NCBI GenBank assembly: GCA_031422295.1
Contig: JANOQM010000044.1
Span: forward strand, 1-27,039
DNA: 27,039 nucleotides
Origin: JANOMH01 sp031422295
GTDB taxonomy: Bacteria > Pseudomonadota > Alphaproteobacteria > Rhodobacterales > Rhodobacteraceae
Direction of reading: 5' to 3'
Positions 6,710-14,986 of this stretch are shown here, piece by piece (position 1 is the first letter of the stretch; the number at the start of each line of letters is the position of its first letter). Both the position numbers and the translations under genes were made by a program. The notes below the pieces were generated by a model. It made no database searches. It saw nothing but the letters and a program-made list of their open reading frames with translations, and was not told the origin of the DNA.

Positions 6710-6749
6710 CCGAAGTCCATTCTTGGTGCCGTTTGCAGATAAGCACCAA
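6706..6749 (-). promoter_or_regulatory. ribA leader: 7-bp hairpin and four-codon upstream frame
   Basis: TTGGTGC (6723-6729) and GCACCAA (6743-6749) form a perfect stem with a 13-base loop, ending 14 bases before the ribA ATG. Between them and ribA, on the minus strand, ATG GAC TTC GGA TGA (6720-6706) is a four-codon frame whose stop overlaps the ribA start as ATGA. This could couple or tune ribA translation, but the frame is short enough to be chance. Confidence 0.35.
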
Positions 6750-6769
6750 TCGCCGGATTTGCCACGGCA

Positions 6770-6840
6770 ATTCGCGGGCAGGCCGGACCGGGAGTTTAAC
6801 CCTGCCGTTCGTGGTCACCGTTGCCGGTTAGCCCGCGAAT
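6770..6840. repeat. 10-bp inverted repeat bridging the ABC ATPase stop codon
   Basis: ATTCGCGGGC at 6770-6779 is the exact reverse complement of GCCCGCGAAT at 6831-6840, 51 bases apart. The second arm is the last coding sequence of the ATPase gene (Phe-Ala-Gly, then TAA). In the minus-strand transcript the arms would close a long stem-loop around the stop codon, which could act in 3'-end formation or RNA stability. A short TTGCC/GGCAA hairpin lies next to the first arm (6759-6770). Confidence 0.45.
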
Positions 6841-7862
6841 ACCCAAAGGTTTTGCCGTGGCATGTGGATGGTGATGGTGTCGCCTGTGTTGACCTCATCG
6901 GCGGTATTCGGTGGCAAGAGGGCATCCAGTTCGACGCCGCCAATACGCAGTTTCAGCCGGGTCTGGGTGCCAAGGTAATGACGATCAGTCACACTTGCCG
7001 GGCGCGCATTTTCACCCTGACCAAGGCGTAGCGATTCCGGACGGATGGTCAGGGTGCCATGCCCATCGGCAATACCATAAGGCAAAGTCAGCGGACCAAG
7101 GGGTGACAGGAACAGCCCACCCCTGACTACGCCCGGTACAAAGTTCTGCCCACCAAAGAACCGCGCGACACCTTCGTCAGCCGGGCGCTTGTAGAACGCG
7201 TCCGGCGGGCCATATTGGCGCAATTGTCCGTTCAGGATCAGTGCAATCCGGTCAGCCATCATCACCGCCTCTTGCTGATCATGGGTGACGATTATCGTCG
7301 TGATCCCAAGCGCCTGCTGCAAGGACCGGATCAGGTCGCGCATGTCTTGGCGCAGATGGGCGTCCAGACTGGACAGGGGTTCATCCAGCAGTAAGACGTT
7401 CGGCTGTATGATCAGTGCCCGCGCAAGGGCTGCGCGTTGTTGTTGGCCACCTGACAGTTCAGTCGGCTTGCGCCGCCCCAGACCGGGCAGTTTGACCATG
7501 TCCAGCATCTGCGTCACCCGGGGCCCGATCTGGTCGCGCGGTATTTTGCGCATCCGCAGCCCAAAGCCGACATTGTCAGCCACCGACAGATGCGGAAACA
7601 GCAGCGTATTTTGAAACACCATGACCGCGCCGCGCGCCTCGGGATTATCGCGCAGGACCGAACGGCCATCAAAACAGATGTCCCCGCCAGTGGGGTCCAG
7701 CAGCCCGGCGATCATTTTCAGGACCGTGGTCTTGCCGCCACCCGACGGGCCTAGCAAAGCGATCAGTTCGCCCGACGGTATGTCCAGCGACAGCTGGTCA
7801 ATCGTTGGTGCAATGGCCCCCGGATAGGTTTTGGTTAACGCATGGATCGACACGTGGGTCAT
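6828..7862 (-). CDS. ABC importer ATP-binding protein of the YnjB-type system (PotA/FbpC-like)
   Basis: The 344-residue ATPase powers import by the two permeases encoded just upstream in the operon. Visible motifs are Walker A GPSGGGKT at 38-45, Q-loop Gln84, signature LSGGQQQR at 136-143, Walker B VLLLDEP at 156-162 and His194 of the H-loop. After about residue 235 comes a TOBE-like C-terminal beta domain (RPESLRLG). It is longer than E. coli YnjD (about 217), which lacks the C-terminal domain, and so looks like the polyamine/iron importer ATPases. The start ATG overlaps the previous gene's TGA by 4 bases (7859-7862), so translation is coupled. It is the last gene of the operon. Confidence 0.9.
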   Translation of the reverse strand: MTHVSIHALTKTYPGAIAPTIDQLSLDIPSGELIALLGPSGGGKTTVLKMIAGLLDPTGGDICFDGRSVLRDNPEARGAVMVFQNTLLFPHLSVADNVGFGLRMRKIPRDQIGPRVTQMLDMVKLPGLGRRKPTELSGGQQQRAALARALIIQPNVLLLDEPLSSLDAHLRQDMRDLIRSLQQALGITTIIVTHDQQEAVMMADRIALILNGQLRQYGPPDAFYKRPADEGVARFFGGQNFVPGVVRGGLFLSPLGPLTLPYGIADGHGTLTIRPESLRLGQGENARPASVTDRHYLGTQTRLKLRIGGVELDALLPPNTADEVNTGDTITIHMPRQNLWVFAG

Positions 7863-8680
7863 GCGCGGCCAAAGCCCCGTGCCGCATCGCTTTGGCCAGT
7901 CAGGATGCGAGCTGTCAGGATCACGATCAACATGCCGGGCAGAATGTAAATCATGCTGATTGCCCCGGTAATGTCATTGCGCCCTGAGGCTGCGAAGTTG
8001 AACAGCAAGAGCGGCAGGGTTACAACCCGCCCCCCGCCGATCAGCAGGGTCAGGACATACTGGCCCCAGGATACCAGAAACGCGAACAGGCTACCGACGA
8101 TGATCCCGGGCAGGATTAACGGCAGGGTGACGTGCCAGAATGCCTGCAGGGGCGAGGCCCCAAGACTGCGCGCCTGTTGTTCAAACGCCGGGTCGTAATT
8201 GGCGAATATCCCGGCCATGACCAGCACCATATAGGGCAGGGTCGGAACCAGATGCACCAACACTACGCCGGTGACTGTGTTTGTCAGCCCCAGCCCGATG
8301 AATACTGCATGGATGCCCAAAGCCGCTGCAATGCCGGGCACAATGATCGGGGCCAGAATGACCAGTTCAACCAGGCCTTTACCCCGAAACTGATACAGGC
8401 CCAGCGCCCGGCCCGCCGGAACCCCGATCAGGATCGAAATAACCGTGGTCGCAGTTGCAATCCAGACGCTTAGTCCCAGACTGCCCAAAACCCCGGATGT
8501 ATCGGACAGCGCATAAGTCCATGCCTGCAAGGTCCAGTCCTGCGGCAGAATATCGGGAAATCGCCAGCCACGTGCAAACGACCAGATTGCCAATGGCACC
8601 AAAGGCAGGATCAGCCAGACCAACAGAACTGCGCCAGACAGCGCACGGATAGACCTGAACCAGACCCGATCGCGCGACAT
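7859..8680 (-). CDS. ABC importer permease, second subunit
   Basis: This 273-residue inner-membrane protein has about six hydrophobic segments and the cytoplasmic EAA loop (EQQARSLGASPLQAFWHVTLP), which docks on the ATPase. It is a binding-protein-dependent transport permease of the PotC/FbpB-half type and corresponds to the C-terminal half of the fused E. coli YnjC. Its ATG shares one base with the stop of the preceding permease gene (TGATG at 8680) and its own TGA overlaps the ATPase start by 4 bases, so all three are translated as a unit. The substrate cannot be read from the sequence. Confidence 0.88.
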   Translation of the reverse strand: MSRDRVWFRSIRALSGAVLLVWLILPLVPLAIWSFARGWRFPDILPQDWTLQAWTYALSDTSGVLGSLGLSVWIATATTVISILIGVPAGRALGLYQFRGKGLVELVILAPIIVPGIAAALGIHAVFIGLGLTNTVTGVVLVHLVPTLPYMVLVMAGIFANYDPAFEQQARSLGASPLQAFWHVTLPLILPGIIVGSLFAFLVSWGQYVLTLLIGGGRVVTLPLLLFNFAASGRNDITGAISMIYILPGMLIVILTARILTGQSDAARGFGRA

Positions 8681-9543
8681 CAGCCTGGTCCCCTGATCCG
8701 GCCCCGTACGGCCCGGGCGTAAATAACGATCATCACCGCCGACATCAGGGCAATGACCACGGCCATCGCCATTGCCTCGGGCCGCGCCCCCAGATCGACA
8801 TCGGTATAACTGCGATAGGCCAGCACCGGCAGTGTCGCCGGATAATTGGCACCCAGCAGGGCCGGGATTTCATACGCGCCAAAGGTAAACGCAAAGACCA
8901 GAACGCTGGCAGACAGGACACCGGGAAAGATCAGCGGCAACAGCACATATCGGAACGCCTGCCACCGGCTGGCCCCCAACGACCGGGCCACTGATTCATA
9001 ATCCGGCCCGATGACCTGCATATTGGCCAACACGATCAGCCCGATGAACGGTACCTCTTTCCAGACATATTGCAGAATGATCCCAATAGCATAGGTGTCA
9101 TAAATCAGTGCAGGAAAGTCGGCGGGCCGGTCGATCAGCCCGCCTGCGGCTGCTATCCGGGCAAAGCTGCCAGATTGGGAAAACAGATACATAATCCCAA
9201 TTGCCCCCACCAGATGCGGCACGGTCAGGTTCAGCTGGAACAGGAATGTCATGATCCTGCGCCCCGGAAAGGTCTGGCGCAACAGCAGGGCGGCAGCAAT
9301 GGCGATCACAGCGGAAATCAGGGTCGAGGTGAAGGCGATGTGGAAGGTCAACAGGAATGACCGATAGAAAGTAGCGTCACCGAACACCGCCAGATAGGCA
9401 GCCAGATTGGGCCGGGTCAGCCCGATCACTGGCATATAGTTGAACGACCGGATCAGCCCGACCCAAAGTCCGCCAAAAAACAACACCCCGATCACCGCAA
9501 GGGCCGGGGTCAGCATCAGGGCAATGCGCAGTCGATCCGACAT
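8680..9543 (-). CDS. ABC importer permease, first subunit
   Basis: This 287-residue membrane protein has an N-terminal transmembrane segment (residues 7-28) and about five more. Its EAA loop reads ESVARSLGASRWQAF with LPLIFPG following. It resembles PotB-type permeases and the N-terminal half of E. coli YnjC; here the two halves are separate genes. It follows the binding-protein gene by 49 bases, a gap that contains a small hairpin, and overlaps the next permease gene by one base. A GGGA lies about 12 bases before the ATG at 9543, so translation initiation may be weaker than for the binding protein. Confidence 0.88.
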   Translation of the reverse strand: MSDRLRIALMLTPALAVIGVLFFGGLWVGLIRSFNYMPVIGLTRPNLAAYLAVFGDATFYRSFLLTFHIAFTSTLISAVIAIAAALLLRQTFPGRRIMTFLFQLNLTVPHLVGAIGIMYLFSQSGSFARIAAAGGLIDRPADFPALIYDTYAIGIILQYVWKEVPFIGLIVLANMQVIGPDYESVARSLGASRWQAFRYVLLPLIFPGVLSASVLVFAFTFGAYEIPALLGANYPATLPVLAYRSYTDVDLGARPEAMAMAVVIALMSAVMIVIYARAVRGRIRGPG

Positions 9544-9580
9544 GGCGGCGCGTATCCCTTTGGGTCAGTGCCGGGGCAAC

Positions 9581-9594
9581 AGGCCGTAGGGCCT
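9581..9594. repeat. Small hairpin between binding-protein and permease genes
   Basis: AGGCC GTAG GGCCT is a 5-bp stem with a 4-base loop, overlapping the stop codon of the binding-protein gene. Hairpins at this place in ABC operons often protect the upstream message so that more binding protein than permease is made. The stem is short, so this is only suggestive. Confidence 0.35.
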
Positions 9595-10819
9595 ATTGTC
9601 CGACATTCGCAATCCAACCCTGTTCAATGGCTGAAATCCAGCCCGCCTGAAGCTCTGGCAACGCATTTAGGGCCAGGTCGGCCATCGATACCACTGAGGG
9701 GTGCGACGGGAGTGCGGCAAAGGCTGACTGAATTGCGGGATTGGTCCGGTCCATTTCAATCCCCGGTGCCGCACCCCAGATATCAGGCCGGGCCTTGGCC
9801 AATTGCGCTTCGGCAGATAGCAGAACGTTTTGCAGCACCAGTGCGGCGGCCTTGTTAGGGGAATTGAACGGGATGACTGTGTAATTGGTGTTACCGATGG
9901 TGCCATCGGTCATGCCATAAGACCGCACGCTTTCCGGATACAGTCCCGATTCAACCGCGATGCCAAACTGGGCCGGTTCATAGTTAAAAGTCAGCGCGAC
10001 TTCTTGATTGGCGAAAAGGTCATTCAGTTGGGTGACTGAATTGGGATAAGTCGCGCCTTCGCGCCACAGATAGGGTTCGATCTCGTTCAGAATGGCCCAT
10101 GTTTTGGTCGCGGCGGTGTCAAATCTGGCCTGATCAAAGTCACCCAACAGGTTTTCGGCCCCACCAGCGGCGTAGTAAAACACATGCCGGACAAACACCG
10201 CGCCGGTGAAATCGGGCGGGGCGGGATAGGTGAACTGGCCCGGATTGGCCTTGATCCAGTTGATCAGATCGGGGATCGACCGGGGTGGGGCGTCCAGTCT
10301 GGCGCTGTCATAGGCAAAGGCGAACTGGGCGCGGCTCCACGGCACTTCGCAGCCCAGCACCGGCACACCGAAATCATTGGCAATGGCGGGATTTTCCCAG
10401 TTGACCAAGGCGTTATTGGGCAAGGTTTCGGTATAGCCACACCAGGCAAGATCGGCCTGCCGCATGGTGCGGAAATTCTCGCCGTTGATCCAGATCATAT
10501 CGACGGCCCCGGCGTCCAGAACGCCAGCCTCTTTTTCACCCAGCACGATATTGACCGCCTCGACTGTATCGGTCAAACCAATCCGGTTCAGGGTGATCCC
10601 GTATTCATCCATCAGTATACCGCCGATAGTGTCGGTCACATAGCGATTGATATTATCGGCCCCACCCCACAGGAACCAGTTCACCTCGCCGCCGCGGGCC
10701 ATCTCGACCACAGTCTCCCAATCCTGCCCGATCAGGGCCGTTCCATCTGCGGTGTCTGCCACGGCAGGCGCGGATAGTAACGTCGTCGATAGCAGGGTCC
10801 AGAGCGCCAGTTGTTTCAT
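9593..10819 (-). CDS. ynjB: YnjB-like ABC transporter substrate-binding protein
   Basis: This 408-residue protein is exported to the periplasm by a Sec signal peptide (residues 1-21, cleavage after AVA). The mature start has the YnjB (COG4134) pattern: DWETVVEMARGGEVNWFLWG, then NRIGLTDTVEAVNIVLGEKEAG, then VDMIWINGENF. Its role is to capture the solute for the two permeases and ATPase that follow. ATG 10819 is chosen because GGGAGGA sits 6 bases upstream and the signal peptide begins there; the frame is open well beyond but without support. E. coli YnjBCD has no firmly established substrate. The divergent hyuA-hyuB genes suggest a cyclic amide, hydantoin-like or oxoproline-like compound, which is inference. 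Confidence 0.88.
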   Translation of the reverse strand: MKQLALWTLLSTTLLSAPAVADTADGTALIGQDWETVVEMARGGEVNWFLWGGADNINRYVTDTIGGILMDEYGITLNRIGLTDTVEAVNIVLGEKEAGVLDAGAVDMIWINGENFRTMRQADLAWCGYTETLPNNALVNWENPAIANDFGVPVLGCEVPWSRAQFAFAYDSARLDAPPRSIPDLINWIKANPGQFTYPAPPDFTGAVFVRHVFYYAAGGAENLLGDFDQARFDTAATKTWAILNEIEPYLWREGATYPNSVTQLNDLFANQEVALTFNYEPAQFGIAVESGLYPESVRSYGMTDGTIGNTNYTVIPFNSPNKAAALVLQNVLLSAEAQLAKARPDIWGAAPGIEMDRTNPAIQSAFAALPSHPSVVSMADLALNALPELQAGWISAIEQGWIANVGQ

Positions 10820-11037
10820 AGGTTCCTCCCAGAACATAAAGATTTGACTGTCGCATAGGGTTTGTAACGCGGCACTGCAATCTGTCGCCAGAGCGGTTTT
10901 GGTCAATTGATTGCTACCCGCGCCGCGGCAATCCGGGGCCGAAGCGCGTTGCGCTGACAGTTTGAACCCACCATAACGACGTTGATCACTGTGCCCAAGG
11001 CTTTTGGCCGGGTGGGCCAAATGCGCAGGAGCAGGCA
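10820..11037. promoter_or_regulatory. Divergent promoter region between ynjB-type operon and hyuAB
   Basis: These 218 bases separate two divergent operons and must hold both promoters. Two dyads stand out: GATTGC...GCAATC (10909-10933, 13-base spacing) and AGCGC GTT GCGCT (10943-10955). Toward the transporter, TTGCAG and TATGCG are spaced by 17 bases as a weak sigma-70-like pair (about 10850-10880, minus strand). A shared regulator binding one of the dyads is plausible, but no regulator gene is adjacent. Confidence 0.4.
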
Positions 11038-13119
11038 ATGTCGGGACAATCCGCACGATTGGGGGTCGATATCGGCGGGACATTTACCGATGTCGTGCTG
11101 GAGGTTGGCGGCCACACTCATTCGGCCAAGGTGCTGACCACCTATGCTGCCCCTGAGGACGCCATCGTTGCCGGGATGCACCGGGTTTGTGCCAAGGCAG
11201 GGATCGCGCCGTCGGCTATTGTCCAGATCATCCATGGCACCACCCTGGCCACCAATGCGCTGATCGAACGGCGCGGGGCCAAGACCGCGCTGATCACCAC
11301 GCAGGGCTTTCGTGACGTGATCGAAATGCGCACCGAAAGCCGGTTTGAACAATATGATCTGAACCTGATCCTGCCCGAGCCGTTGCTGCCCCGTAACCGC
11401 CGCTATACCGTGGCCGAACGGATGGATGCGCGGGGCGATGTGCTGATCGCGCTGGACCGGGGGCAGGTGGAAACCCTAGCAGATGAATTGGCCGGGGCCG
11501 GGTATCTTAGCATCGCTGTCGGGTTGCTGCATTCCTATGTCAATGACGCCCACGAACGGCTGATCCGCGATGTTCTGGCAGAACGGTTGCCGGGGGTGAT
11601 GGTGTCGCTGTCATCCGAAGTGTCCCCGCAGATGCGCGAATATGAACGGTTCAATACCACCATCGCTAATGCCTATATCAAGCCGCTGATGAAATCCTAT
11701 CTGGGTCGTCTGGCCGACCGCCTGCGCGCCGAAGGAGCCGATTGCCCGGTGTTCCTGATGCATTCCGGCGGCGGTATTATAGACATTGCCACCGCCGCCG
11801 AATTTCCGGTGCGGCTGGTGGAATCCGGCCCCGCCGGGGGGGCGGTGTTTGCTGCTGACATTGCCGCTCGGCATGGGTTGGACAAGGTGCTGTCGTTTGA
11901 CATGGGCGGCACCACCGCAAAGATTTGCCTGATCAAGAACCAGACCCCCAAAACCGCCCGTGTGTTCGAAGTGGCGCGGTCCTATCGGTTCAAAAAAGGG
12001 TCCGGCATGCCGATTTCGATCCCGGTGATTGATATGGTTGAAATTGGCGCAGGCGGCGGGTCGCTGGCGCATGTCGATGCGATGAACCAGATCCGGGTCG
12101 GGCCGGAAAGTGCGGGGTCTGAACCCGGCCCTGCCTGTTATGGCCGGGGTGGGCTGCGCCCGGCGGTCACTGACGCCGACCTGATCCTGGGCAAACTGGA
12201 CCCCGCCAATTTTGCGGGCGGCACGATCCCTTTGCATCCCGATGCGTCCAAAGCCGCACTGGACAGCGTTTTGGGCAACCGCTTGTCGATGTCCACGACC
12301 GAAGCCGCATGGGGTCTGGCCGAAGTCGTGGATGAAAACATGGCCAACGCCGCCCGCGTTCATGCCGTCGAAAATGGCGAAGATCTAAGCGCATATACGA
12401 TGATCGCCTTTGGCGGTGCCGCCCCATTACATGCCGCCCGGTTGTGCGAGAAACTAGGCGTGGCGCGCTGTCTGGTGCCGCAGGGTGCAGGCGTCGGATC
12501 AGCCATCGGGTTCCTGCGCGCGCCGTTCAGTTTTGAGGCGAACCGGTCAGTGTATATGAAGATATCAGGCTTTGACCCCGGTCACGCACGCCGTATCTTT
12601 GCTGACTTGGAACAAGAAGCCACACGTTTCGTGCGGTCCTGCGATGCCACCGCCACCGTTCTTGCCGATTTCAAAATGTACATGCGCTATGCCGGACAAG
12701 GCTGGGAAATCCCGGTATCGCTGACCATCGCACAGGCCCAGGCTGCCGATCCCGCCACCTTTTTGGCCCGGTTCGAGGCGGATTATGCGACTTTGTTTGG
12801 CCGCACTGTCGCCGGGATGGAGGTCGAGATTACGGTCTGGTCCGTCAATGCCCATACGCCCACGACCGCCGTCAACAGGGTCGCACCGGTCCAACGCGGT
12901 GCAGTCCCGCACAGCACGGGCAACCGGGCACTGTTTGACGCAGCCCTTGGCACGTCTTTGGATGCAGTTGTCTATGACCGCGACGCCTTTGCCCCCGGCC
13001 ATCACATCATCGGGCCAGCCGTCATTACCGAAGAAGAAACCACCATCATCATATCCGCCAGCCGCACGGCCACTGCGCTGGCTGACGGCTGTATCGACAT
13101 CACCGCAAAAGGGGCCTGA
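11038..13119 (+). CDS. hyuA: Hydantoinase/oxoprolinase family protein, subunit A
   Basis: The 693-residue protein is the ATP-binding subunit of the HyuA/HyuB family, which includes N-methylhydantoinases, 5-oxoprolinases and acetone carboxylase relatives that hydrolyse or carboxylate substrates at the expense of ATP. The actin-like nucleotide-binding signatures are GVDIGGTFTD at 9-18 and SFDMGGTTAK around 286-295. HGTTLATNALIERRGAKTAL near 65 and SSEVSPQMREYERFNTT are family blocks, and the C-terminus has GPAVITEEETT. Its length fits the family (about 680-700). ATG 11038 is preceded by AGGAG. HyuB starts three bases after its stop. It is cytosolic. The substrate is not determined by sequence alone; divergence from the YnjB-type importer suggests the imported solute is the substrate. 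Confidence 0.93.
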   Translation: MSGQSARLGVDIGGTFTDVVLEVGGHTHSAKVLTTYAAPEDAIVAGMHRVCAKAGIAPSAIVQIIHGTTLATNALIERRGAKTALITTQGFRDVIEMRTESRFEQYDLNLILPEPLLPRNRRYTVAERMDARGDVLIALDRGQVETLADELAGAGYLSIAVGLLHSYVNDAHERLIRDVLAERLPGVMVSLSSEVSPQMREYERFNTTIANAYIKPLMKSYLGRLADRLRAEGADCPVFLMHSGGGIIDIATAAEFPVRLVESGPAGGAVFAADIAARHGLDKVLSFDMGGTTAKICLIKNQTPKTARVFEVARSYRFKKGSGMPISIPVIDMVEIGAGGGSLAHVDAMNQIRVGPESAGSEPGPACYGRGGLRPAVTDADLILGKLDPANFAGGTIPLHPDASKAALDSVLGNRLSMSTTEAAWGLAEVVDENMANAARVHAVENGEDLSAYTMIAFGGAAPLHAARLCEKLGVARCLVPQGAGVGSAIGFLRAPFSFEANRSVYMKISGFDPGHARRIFADLEQEATRFVRSCDATATVLADFKMYMRYAGQGWEIPVSLTIAQAQAADPATFLARFEADYATLFGRTVAGMEVEITVWSVNAHTPTTAVNRVAPVQRGAVPHSTGNRALFDAALGTSLDAVVYDRDAFAPGHHIIGPAVITEEETTIIISASRTATALADGCIDITAKGA

Positions 13120-13122
13120 GCC

Positions 13123-14826
13123 ATGACCACCTCAAAAGTAGCCTATCAGGTCATGTGGAACCGGATGATCTCGATCGTTGAAGAACAGGCGCAAGCGCTG
13201 GTCCGCACCGCGTTTTCCACCAGTGTCCGCGAGGCGGGCGATTTGTCTGCCGGGGCCTATAACGATCAGGGGCAGATGCTGGCGCAGGCGGTGACGGGCA
13301 CGCCCGGCCACGTCAACGCCATGGCCGATGCCGTGCCGCATTTCATCCGCCGGATCGGGCGGGAGAACATCCACGAAGGCGACGTTTATATCACCAATGA
13401 CCCATGGGAAGGCACCGGGCACCTACACGATATCACCGTCTGCACCCCGTCGTTTCACAAGGGCGCACTGGTCGGTTTCTTTGCCTGCACCGCCCATATC
13501 GTGGATATCGGCGGGCGGGGTTTCGGGGCGGATGCCAATTCGGTCTACGAAGAGGGACTATATATCCCCACGATGAAACTGATGGACCGGGGCACGGTTG
13601 ACGCGACCCTGATCCGGATCATCCGGGGCAATGTGCGCGAACCGGATCAACTGGTCGGCGATATCTATGCTTTGGCCGCCTGCAATGACATCGGGCACCG
13701 CCGCCTGATCGATATGATGGTCGAGTTCAAACTGATCGACCTGCAAGGCATCTCCGATTTCATCCTGACCAATTCGCATGATGCGACAGTGGCCCGGATC
13801 GCGGCCTTGCCCCGGGCGCAGGCCAGCGGGCATATGCAGATCGACGGCTATGACCGCCCGGTTGATCTGGTGGTCAAGGTGTCGTTCAACGGCGATCACG
13901 TGATGTGTGACTGGTCGGGGACCAGTGGTCTGGATAAAAAGGGCATCAACGTGCCTTTGGTCTATACCAAAGCCTATGCCTGTTATGCCCTGAAATGTGC
14001 CATTGCCCCCGAAATCCCAAATAATGCCGCCAGCCTCGCGCCGTTTCGGATGACTGCCCCGGTCAATTCCATCCTGAATGCGGTCCACCCGGCACCCGTG
14101 GCCTTGCGCCATGTGATCGGCCATATGGTGCCCGATACGATCTATGACGCGCTGGACAAAATCCTGCCCGGCGTTGTGCCTGCCGAAGGGGCAGGGTGCC
14201 TGTGCAATTTTCAGGTCAGTCTGCGCCCGCGCACCGATGCGCCCGCCCCGTCAGGTGCCGTCAGGTCCGAGGTGCTGACCTTCAATTCCGGCGGGTCCGG
14301 TGCGCGGCCCCGTCTGGACGGGATGAGCGCCACTGCCTTTCCATCCGGGGTGATGACCATGCCGGTCGAGGCGACCGAACAGGTCGGCCCGGTGATTATC
14401 TGGCGCAAGGAATTGCGGCCTGACAGTGGTGGGGCGGGCCAGTTTCGCGGCGGGCTGGGCCAGTTTATGGAGGTCGGCGCGCGCGAAGGGCACGAGTTTG
14501 ACATTCAGGCGATGTTTGACCGGGTCGATCACCCGGCCCGTGGGCGGCGCGGTGGGGCGATGGGGGCACCCACAACCATTGGTCAGGATGATGGCACCCG
14601 GATGAAGGGCAAAGGCAAACAGTTTGTGCCGCATGGCCGCCGCGTGTTGATGGCCTTTCCGGGCGGGGCGGGCTACGGCATGGTCGCCGACCGCGACGCC
14701 GCTGCCGTGCGCCGCGATCTGGCGCTGGGCTATGTGTCAGAGGCTGCTGCCCGGATTGTCTATAACTTGCCGGATACCGTGATTGCCCAAGTGCTGGCAG
14801 ATGCCCGCAAAGGCGAGATCACATAA
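13123..14826 (+). CDS. hyuB: Hydantoinase/oxoprolinase family protein, subunit B
   Basis: This 567-residue partner of HyuA has the usual length for the family. Recognisable blocks are REAGDLSAGAYNDQG near residue 36, TGTPGHVNAM, NDPWEGTGHLHDITV near 92 and, near the C-terminus, the Gly-rich FPGGAGYG. In characterised pairs the two subunits form one ATP-dependent amidohydrolase. The gene begins three bases after hyuA, so expression is coupled. Nothing is broken or missing that I can see. The downstream 160 bases contain a 14-bp palindrome (14855-14868) that is not followed by a T-run, and then the promoter of the sigma-factor gene. Confidence 0.93.
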   Translation: MTTSKVAYQVMWNRMISIVEEQAQALVRTAFSTSVREAGDLSAGAYNDQGQMLAQAVTGTPGHVNAMADAVPHFIRRIGRENIHEGDVYITNDPWEGTGHLHDITVCTPSFHKGALVGFFACTAHIVDIGGRGFGADANSVYEEGLYIPTMKLMDRGTVDATLIRIIRGNVREPDQLVGDIYALAACNDIGHRRLIDMMVEFKLIDLQGISDFILTNSHDATVARIAALPRAQASGHMQIDGYDRPVDLVVKVSFNGDHVMCDWSGTSGLDKKGINVPLVYTKAYACYALKCAIAPEIPNNAASLAPFRMTAPVNSILNAVHPAPVALRHVIGHMVPDTIYDALDKILPGVVPAEGAGCLCNFQVSLRPRTDAPAPSGAVRSEVLTFNSGGSGARPRLDGMSATAFPSGVMTMPVEATEQVGPVIIWRKELRPDSGGAGQFRGGLGQFMEVGAREGHEFDIQAMFDRVDHPARGRRGGAMGAPTTIGQDDGTRMKGKGKQFVPHGRRVLMAFPGGAGYGMVADRDAAAVRRDLALGYVSEAAARIVYNLPDTVIAQVLADARKGEIT

Positions 14827-14891
14827 ACGGCAGTGTGGCCGCGTCAGCGCCCGGCTGCCAATTGGCAGTTTGAAAACATGTGACGATCACT

Positions 14892-14975
14892 GTAACGCTT
14901 GCGCATCATTGTCCGCAGAAGAAAGCTGGACGCCCCCAAGCACCATCCATGTAACAAATCGGCATTGGCCGCGAA
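14892..14975 (+). promoter_or_regulatory. Tandem SigF-like promoter elements upstream of the ECF sigma gene
   Basis: GTAACG (14892-14897) is followed after 16 bases by CGCA (14914-14917). A second GTAACA (14951-14956) is followed after 15 bases by CGAA (14972-14975). From memory the Caulobacter SigF consensus is GTAACC-N16-CGAA, so both resemble an autoregulated ECF promoter. The second would place the transcript start within a few bases of the ATG at 14987. GTAAC is short and chance matches occur, so only the location makes these credible. Confidence 0.45.
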
Positions 14976-14986
14976 ATGGACCTACG

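Noticed and set aside
6710..6827. FMN riboswitch ahead of ribA
   Set aside because: The gap is only 118 bases and shows none of the conserved RFN-element segments; only simple inverted repeats are present.
10864..10889. SigF-like promoter (GTAACG-N16-CGCC) upstream of hyuA
   Set aside because: It matches about as well as the first element upstream of the sigma gene, but such short matches are expected a few times by chance in 27 kb and the -10 part is poor; there is no reason for SigF control of hyuA.
10820..10915. TPP riboswitch ahead of the YnjB-like binding protein
   Set aside because: The conserved CTGAGA and ACC.GAA...GGATAATGCC type segments are absent, so a thiamine link is not supported.
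9593..11083. Longer 496-residue form of the binding protein
   Set aside because: The extra N-terminus overlaps hyuA on the other strand, has no ribosome site, and would bury the signal peptide; the start at 10819 has a strong Shine-Dalgarno.
14855..14868. Terminator after hyuB at the CTGCCAATTGGCAG palindrome
   Set aside because: The palindrome is perfect but the stem would be only 5 bp with a tetraloop and there is no T-run, so termination is not supported.
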